Both the position numbers and the translations under genes were made by a program. A model generated the notes under the pieces. That model had not been told where the DNA came from, did not search any database, and worked only from the letters and a program-made list of their open reading frames with translations. From Bacteroidota bacterium (lineage in GTDB: Bacteria > Bacteroidota > Ignavibacteria > Ignavibacteriales > Melioribacteraceae), in NCBI GenBank assembly GCA_023453125.1, contig JAEXUB010000237.1, forward strand, positions 1 to 10,789: DNA of 10,789 nucleotides, in the 5' to 3' direction. Positions 7,126 through 10,789 of the stretch are shown in pieces (the first letter of the stretch is position 1; each line of letters begins with the position of its first letter).

Positions 7126-7737
7126 TTAAATTGGCTCTTTTTCGGGGGGTTTTTGGTCCTCTTTTTTGTCTCCCGGATTTCGGCTAAAATAGTCTGCCAT
7201 CCCCTTATAACCCCCAAAAATGAAGTTTTCAATCAAATTAAGGGCATAATCGAATCCCGATTCGAGCAATTCCGTATCATCGGCTCCAAAGCGGTCAAGA
7301 ACATAATCAGCCATTTCCCCCTTTCCGAAATCGTTCCCGATTCCAAAGCGGATCCGGGCAAACTGATCGCTTTCAAGGTGGTAAATTGCAGATTCAAGTC
7401 CGTTATGCCCTCCTGAAGAACCGGACCTCTTTATTTTGATTTTTCCGGTGGGAAGATTCAATTCATCGTGGACTATAAGGATATCTTCGGATGGAATTTG
7501 ATTCTGGGTTAAAAAATCGAGAATTGCTAAACCGCTGTTGTTTACATATGTGGTAGGCTTTATCAAAAAAAAGGGGGCGGAATTGAATGTTCCGCCCGCC
7601 TGATAAAAGTCAAATTTCGAAGGTTTGAAGGATAAGTTTAATTTTTCGGCAAAACGGTCAAGAATCATAAAACCTACATTATGCCGGGTAAACTGATATT
7701 TTTTCCCCGGATTACCGATTCCGACAATAAGCCTCAA
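7126..7737 (-). CDS. pth: Peptidyl-tRNA hydrolase
   Basis: Pth releases tRNA from peptidyl-tRNA that has dropped off the ribosome. The 203-residue protein shows all the family markers: IVGIGNPGKKYQFTRHNVGF, with catalytic H19 (E. coli H20); KPTTYVNNSG, with N66; HDELNLP, with D91; and SGGHNGL, with H111 and N112. Residue 65 is Val where Met is usual, and the last 15 or so residues are a disordered Lys/Glu/Pro tail. The start codon is TTG: the family N-terminus (MRLIVGIGNPG) begins exactly at this codon, and the next in-frame Met is residue 24, well inside the fold. There is no clear Shine-Dalgarno sequence. The start is 8 bases after the rplY stop, so translation is probably coupled to rplY, which could also keep Pth levels low. 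Confidence 0.96.
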   Translation of the reverse strand: MRLIVGIGNPGKKYQFTRHNVGFMILDRFAEKLNLSFKPSKFDFYQAGGTFNSAPFFLIKPTTYVNNSGLAILDFLTQNQIPSEDILIVHDELNLPTGKIKIKRSGSSGGHNGLESAIYHLESDQFARIRFGIGNDFGKGEMADYVLDRFGADDTELLESGFDYALNLIENFIFGGYKGMADYFSRNPGDKKEDQKPPEKEPI

Positions 7738-7745
7738 AAAACTAA

Positions 7746-8378
7746 TTATTCCTCTTCTTCCTGTTTACCCTTGCTGATTACTTCCGGTTCAGCAGGAGCA
7801 GCACCCGGTTCAGCAGTTGCTTCAACATGTGCTCTCGGTATTACAACAGCCACAATCGAAACGTCGCCGTTATTCTTAATTGTAACATTTTCAAGTTTGA
7901 GATCCTTTACGTGTACTGAATCGCCAACTTTCAATGCTGTAATATCAACAACAATGTGGTCAGGAATATTTGCAGGCAGACATTCGATATCAAGTTTGTG
8001 AAGGTTGTGCTGTATAATACCGCCGTCTCTAACGCCGATTGCCTGTCCTGTAATCATAATCGGAACCTGAAGTTCAAGTTTCTGATCGGCTGAAAGTCCC
8101 TGCATATCAAAGTGGATCACTTTATCCGTAACCGGATCAAACTGAACGTCTTTTAATATAGCCTGGTATGCTTTTTCCCCTTCGATTTCCAATTTAGCTA
8201 AATGTGTTTCGGATGTGTAAACGAAAGGGCGTAAAGCGTTTTCGTGAACCGAAATAGCAATTGGGGTTGAGCCTTTCATATAGAAGATACCGGGAATACC
8301 CTTTTCTCTTCTAAGCTGATTAACCGCACCTTTGGTAGTTAACTCTCTTTTCTTTGCGGATAAAGTTATTTCTTGCAT
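7746..8378 (-). CDS. rplY: 50S ribosomal protein L25/general stress protein Ctc
   Basis: The 210-residue protein is the long (CTC/TL5) form of L25, which binds 5S rRNA. The N-terminal L25 domain (about 1-95) has KRELTTKGAVNQLRREKGIP, GIFYMKG and ILKDVQFDPVTDKVIHFDMQ. The C-terminal beta domain (about 96-185) includes LQVPIMITGQAIGVRDGGII and LDIECLPANIPDHIVVDI, the usual TL5 C-terminal signature. It ends in an Ala/Glu/Pro-rich acidic tail. GGAG lies 10 bases before the ATG. The gap after prs is 25 bases, and prs-rplY-pth is a well-known conserved order. Confidence 0.96.
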   Translation of the reverse strand: MQEITLSAKKRELTTKGAVNQLRREKGIPGIFYMKGSTPIAISVHENALRPFVYTSETHLAKLEIEGEKAYQAILKDVQFDPVTDKVIHFDMQGLSADQKLELQVPIMITGQAIGVRDGGIIQHNLHKLDIECLPANIPDHIVVDITALKVGDSVHVKDLKLENVTIKNNGDVSIVAVVIPRAHVEATAEPGAAPAEPEVISKGKQEEEE

Positions 8379-8403
8379 TTTATAATTACTCCAAATAATT
8401 ATT

Positions 8404-9345
8404 TCATAAATCTTTATTGATCTCGAAGAGAGAACTGATTGATTCGTTGTTAAACGAGCGGATAATAGCCTGAGCCAACAGCTCAGAGGCGGTCCTGACT
8501 TCGATTTTTGATGTTTCTTTTGTCAATGGAATTGAATCGGATACATAAAGCTTTGTAATCTCAGAGTTCTCAATTCTTTCAATCGCATTACCCGATAAAA
8601 GGGGATGCGAAATAGCGCCGTAAATATTCTGAGCGCCTCTTTCTTTTAAAGATGCTACAACCGATACAAAGGTACCGCCGGTATCAATCATATCATCAAC
8701 AAGAAGCACATCTTTCCCTTCAACGCTTCCAATAATATTCATTACTTCGGCAAAATTATGTTTAGGCCTTCTTTTATCAATTACCACCAGGTTTGCATCA
8801 AGTCTGGTAGCATAAGAACGTGCCAGTTTAATGCCTCCCATATCGGGGGAAACAACAACCAGATTTTCCATTCCTTTGAAAAGGCTTGTAAATATTGGCG
8901 ATGCATAGAGGTGATCGAAAGGAATATCGAAGAAGCCCTGTATCTGCGCGGCGTGAAGATCCATAGTAATAACTCTATCCGCGCCTGCCTTTGTTATAAG
9001 ATTAGCTACCAGTTTTGCAGTAATAGCTACTCTCGGCTGGTCCTTTCTATCCTGACGCGCATAACCGAAATAGGGAAGAACGGCAGTAACTTTTTTAGCC
9101 GAAGCTCTCTTTGCAGCATCAATCAAAATAAGAAGTTCCATCAGATTCTCTGCAGGAGGCTGGGTAGACTGGATAATAAAAATTTCCCGTCCCCTTATAT
9201 TTTCAAGGTACTTAACCCAGATTTCTCCGTCGCTGAAACGCTTTACGTCCACTACTCCCAGAGGAAGTTTAAGATAATCGCTTATCCTTTTGGCTAATTC
9301 TGGATTGGAAGTGCCTGAGAATACTAATGGTACATTTTTAAACAT
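8404..9345 (-). CDS. prs: Ribose-phosphate pyrophosphokinase (PRPP synthase)
   Basis: Prs makes phosphoribosyl pyrophosphate from ribose 5-phosphate and ATP, the precursor for purines, pyrimidines, NAD, His and Trp. The 313 residues match class I Prs (E. coli 315). Key parts: FSDGEIWVKYLENIRG (37-52); PYFGYARQDRK (91-101), ATP contact; MDLHAAQIQGFFDIP (128-142) with catalytic H131; VSPDMGG (165-171); DKRRPKHN (190-197), the flexible catalytic loop with K191; and DDMIDTGGTF (217-226), the PRPP/ribose-phosphate loop. All key residues are present. It has a good promoter 35-63 bases upstream, giving a short leader, and no Shine-Dalgarno sequence. It heads the prs-rplY-pth series. Confidence 0.97.
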   Translation of the reverse strand: MFKNVPLVFSGTSNPELAKRISDYLKLPLGVVDVKRFSDGEIWVKYLENIRGREIFIIQSTQPPAENLMELLILIDAAKRASAKKVTAVLPYFGYARQDRKDQPRVAITAKLVANLITKAGADRVITMDLHAAQIQGFFDIPFDHLYASPIFTSLFKGMENLVVVSPDMGGIKLARSYATRLDANLVVIDKRRPKHNFAEVMNIIGSVEGKDVLLVDDMIDTGGTFVSVVASLKERGAQNIYGAISHPLLSGNAIERIENSEITKLYVSDSIPLTKETSKIEVRTASELLAQAIIRSFNNESISSLFEINKDL

Positions 9346-9379
9346 GTCGATAGTAATGTTTTATAATAAACAGACAATA

Positions 9380-9408
9380 AATATAAACAAATCCAAAAAT
9401 CAAGTCAA
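9380..9408 (-). promoter_or_regulatory. Promoter of prs
   Basis: On the minus strand TTGACT (9408-9403), a 17-base spacer and TATATT (9385-9380) form a near-consensus housekeeping promoter. Extended as TATATTTA it also matches 7 of 8 positions of the Bacteroidota TAnnTTTG box. The predicted transcript starts near 9372, about 27 bases before the prs ATG. Confidence 0.7.
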
Positions 9409-9434
9409 CTTAATAGAAAAACCTAAATTTCGGC

Positions 9435-10103
9435 CTATTTTTTCTTTTTCTTGAAAAGGAAGATAAAAACGACAATTAAAACACCTAAAGCAGTGGCAAA
9501 AATCCACGTCGGTGTCTCTTTTAATTTGAAAGGGCGGAAAGTTGCTGAAAGAGTCTTACCTGTCCCGACCGAATCGAGGTTAAAATTCCAGGTAAGTTTA
9601 TTATTGGATAATTCATCCGCATTATGCTCAAGTATATCGCCGGGGATATAATAAGTATAGGTTAGATTGCATTTGGAGCGGTCAATTCCGAACCCGGTCG
9701 CAAAAGGCTGAACCTTCTGGCTGAAAAATTTTAGATTGTCAGCACCATCCTTAAATGTAAAATTAACCCCGTTGAAAAACTTCATTTTATTCAGGGAATC
9801 GACCGATGTAAATTCAAACTCAATCTTGGCGTGTATTGTCGTATCTGCCGAATCTCTATAAATCTCACATTCAGTAATAGAAGTAAAAGAGGAAGTAAGT
9901 TCTTTAGTAAGCCCTTCTTTATTGAAAACTCCCATATTCTCAATCAATAATGAATCCTTCTCGGTTTTCCACTTAGTCCAGTAATGAATAAACATTTTTC
10001 CTGAGCCGTCAATTTTCAATGTGGTTGTTTGTTCATAATTGAGACAGCCCCCGAGCAGAAGGGGAAAGAGCAGGATACTAATGAGATTTTTTGCGGTTTT
10101 CAT
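9435..10103 (-). CDS. Lipoprotein with C-terminal membrane anchor, LppM-like topology
   Basis: The 222-residue protein has a lipoprotein signal peptide (basic start, hydrophobic core, lipobox LLGGC with C20). A beta-rich extracytoplasmic domain (about 21-198) begins NYEQTTTLKIDGSGKMFIHYW. A transmembrane helix at the C-terminus (about 199-217, TWIFATALGVLIVVFIFLF) is followed by five lysines that should stay in the cytoplasm. So it is probably held in the inner membrane at both ends, which argues against an outer-membrane lipoprotein. The order lipobox, D-G-S-G beta hairpin, C-terminal helix is that of the LppM/DUF3153-type proteins known from actinobacteria; I recognise the layout, not clear sequence identity. 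Function unknown. It is transcribed toward prs, but prs has its own promoter, so I see no evidence of a shared role. Confidence 0.75.
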   Translation of the reverse strand: MKTAKNLISILLFPLLLGGCLNYEQTTTLKIDGSGKMFIHYWTKWKTEKDSLLIENMGVFNKEGLTKELTSSFTSITECEIYRDSADTTIHAKIEFEFTSVDSLNKMKFFNGVNFTFKDGADNLKFFSQKVQPFATGFGIDRSKCNLTYTYYIPGDILEHNADELSNNKLTWNFNLDSVGTGKTLSATFRPFKLKETPTWIFATALGVLIVVFIFLFKKKKK

Positions 10104-10221
10104 AATGTATGGTAAATTCCTTTTTATTCTAAATATTATACCTAAAAATAACTAATTTTTTACTTACTGTTACAATCTGTTTTTTTCTTTTATTATTTTT
10201 AAGATGAAATTTGGAGAAATT
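10104..10221. promoter_or_regulatory. Divergent AT-rich promoter region
   Basis: This 118-base region separates two divergent genes. On the minus strand a perfect TATAAT (10140-10135) lies about 32 bases before the lipoprotein start, but no good -35 box stands 16-18 bases upstream of it. On the plus strand TACAAT (10171-10176) could be the -10 box for the FmdB gene, again without a clear -35. The region is rich in T-runs. Confidence 0.4.
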
Positions 10222-10458
10222 ATGCCTACATATGAGTATAAATGCCTGATCTGTGATAAGAAGTATGAATATTTTCATAAAATGACAGAAGATCCGGTTT
10301 ATAAATGCCCCGATTGCGGTATGGAAATGAAGAGAATGATCGGTTCGGGAGCGGGACCTATTTTTAAAGGCACAGGATTTTACCAGACCGATTATAAAAA
10401 CAAAAGTTCTAATAGCACATCTGCTAAAAACAGTTCAGGCACTGCGAAGAAAGATTAA
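10222..10458 (+). CDS. FmdB-family zinc-ribbon protein
   Basis: This small protein (78 residues) starts MPTYEYKCLICDKKYEYF, the signature opening of the FmdB family. Two CxxC pairs (C8/C11 and C29/C32, the latter as CPDCG) form a zinc ribbon. After GSGAGPIFKGTGFYQTDY, also family-typical, comes a Ser/Asn/Lys-rich disordered tail. The start is placed at 10222 because GGAG lies 5 bases upstream and the family begins MPTYEY. An ATG 18 bases earlier in frame (10204) would add MKFGEI and has no ribosome-binding site. FmdB was first described as a putative regulator of formamidase/amide-inducible genes, but most members are uncharacterised. Function here is not known. No clear hairpin terminator follows, only a T-run at 10476-10481. 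Confidence 0.9.
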   Translation: MPTYEYKCLICDKKYEYFHKMTEDPVYKCPDCGMEMKRMIGSGAGPIFKGTGFYQTDYKNKSSNSTSAKNSSGTAKKD

Positions 10459-10532
10459 TTATAGGATCATTCAGGTTTTTTAATTAATGGCCTACATAAT
10501 TTCTTGTCCGGTACTAGATTAACCTTTTAACC

Positions 10533-10605
10533 ATCCCATTCCTTTTACAACCTGCCATGCTTAACCCAACTGCTATTGGGTTTGGCTGTCTTGTATGAAT
10601 GAGGG
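10533..10605 (+). other. Long interrupted hairpin
   Basis: Five paired segments nest around loop CTGCTA: AACCCAA/TTGGGTT (10563-10569/10576-10582), GCCA/TGGC (10554-10557/10583-10586, with a TGCTT bulge on the left), TACAA/TTGTA (10546-10550/10591-10595), CATTC/GAATG (10537-10541/10597-10601) and CC/GG (10535-10536/10603-10604, one bulged A). That is 23 base pairs with asymmetric internal loops. No T-run follows, so it is not a terminator; the form suggests a functional RNA. Confidence 0.7.
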
Positions 10606-10668
10606 AGTAGTGCTGGAGAGAGAACCCATCCGTCAGTCACGCATTTAGACAATCAAAGATCTATGCTG

Positions 10669-10728
10669 CCCGCCTTCCCTTGAAAAGGGAAGGCTACTCA
10701 CATTGCTAACCTACTTGAGAACGGCGGG
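10669..10728 (+). other. GC-rich nested stem with inner hairpin
   Basis: CCCGCC (10669-10674) can pair with GGCGGG (10723-10728). Between them TTCCCTT/AAGGGAA (10675-10681/10685-10691) forms a hairpin with loop GAA. The hairpin can extend to 10 bp (GCCTTCCCTT/AAGGGAAGGC) at the expense of the outer stem, so the two forms compete. About 30 unpaired bases remain on the right of the inner hairpin. Confidence 0.6.
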
Positions 10729-10767
10729 AAAATATTTACTCCGGTACCAAAGAAAATTTGCTGGAGC

Positions 10768-10789
10768 ATGAGTGCAGATTTACTTGTAC
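10768..10789 (+). CDS. Possible start of a reverse transcriptase gene, cut by window edge
   Basis: Seven complete codons read M-S-A-D-L-L-V and run off the right edge. Many group II intron-type reverse transcriptases begin with a short M-x-x-D-L-L-x sequence, so this is suggestive, but seven residues prove nothing. The GGAG before the ATG is only 1 base away, too close for a normal ribosome-binding site. The frame is open upstream to 10684 (stop TGA at 10681), so the true start could be earlier. Any other protein family is possible. Confidence 0.25.

Larger units (their letters stand above)
10459..10767 (+). ncRNA. Unidentified structured noncoding region, possible retroelement RNA
   Basis: These 309 bases contain no convincing gene on either strand. 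They hold two strong structures: a multi-segment hairpin at 10533-10605 and a GC-rich nested stem at 10669-10728. An ATG at 10768 follows whose frame resembles a reverse transcriptase start. This layout (structured RNA, then a reverse transcriptase gene) fits a group II intron or related element. However, the group II hallmarks I looked for (GUGYG 5' end, domain V) are not in the window. Domain V would lie beyond the right edge, and the 5' part is shorter than most group II introns. Other options are an IS110-type end with a bridge RNA or a plain structured intergenic region. Strand is inferred from the flanking frame. Confidence 0.35.

Noticed and set aside
8758..9297. 179-residue reading frame on the plus strand
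   Set aside because: It lies fully antisense to prs, whose catalytic motifs are all intact. The translated product shows no recognisable motif.
10454..10488. ATTAATTA/TAATTAAT pair with a T-run after fmdB, as a terminator
   Set aside because: The stem is purely A-T with a 19-base loop, and the T-run is inside the loop rather than after the stem.
10507..10747. TCCGGTAC at 10507-10514 and 10740-10747, and TGCTGGAG at 10611-10618 and 10759-10766, as possible element end repeats
   Set aside because: About one shared 8-mer is expected by chance in 330 bases, and neither pair flanks a clear unit. Not strong enough to call as repeats.
10459..10789. CRISPR array or tRNA/rRNA gene in the right-hand region
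   Set aside because: There are no regularly spaced repeats, no cloverleaf with a CCA-type end, and no rRNA core sequence that I recognise.

Overview
The window looks like chromosomal core DNA from a bacterium of the Bacteroidota/Chlorobiota/Ignavibacteria group. Three things point there: the co-linear order prs, rplY (ctc), pth, rpsF, ssb, rpsR, rplI; separate secD and secF genes; and an AT-leaning composition with TTG-N17-TATATT promoters. Unlike many Bacteroidota, several genes have clear Shine-Dalgarno (SD) sequences, for example rpsF, ssb and rplI. This fits Ignavibacteria better than Bacteroides, but that is an inference.

Layout. Positions 1-216 (+) hold the 3' end of a SpoIIE/PP2C-type phosphatase gene. 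It converges on a minus-strand exbB-exbD-tonB operon (2046 down to 233), a proton-motive-force-driven energy transducer. A strong intrinsic terminator (2229-2261) ends the next minus-strand operon, secD-secF (5324 to 2280), the accessory part of the Sec translocon. Another terminator (5419-5448) ends the rpsF-ssb-rpsR-rplI ribosomal/replication operon (7023 to 5456), which has its own promoter and a leader hairpin. Upstream of it on the same strand are prs, rplY and pth (9345 to 7126), driven by a good promoter at 9380-9408. A lipoprotein with an additional C-terminal membrane anchor (10103 to 9435) starts that strand's gene series. A divergent AT-rich promoter region separates it from an FmdB-type zinc-ribbon gene (10222-10458, +).

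The last about 330 bases differ from everything else. They contain no complete gene. They hold a long multi-segment hairpin (10533-10605) and a second GC-rich nested structure (10669-10728). They end with an ATG opening a short frame (M-S-A-D-L-L-V) that resembles the start of group II intron-type reverse transcriptases. My best guess is the left end of a retroelement or another element with a structured RNA, cut off by the window edge. This is the part most worth following up.

Most other genes are well-known housekeeping genes. Secondary points of interest are an SSB without the usual C-terminal DDxPF tip, a candidate S6:S18 autoregulatory leader in front of rpsF, a TonB-like protein with a glycine-rich pseudo-repeat linker, and an LppM-like doubly anchored lipoprotein.
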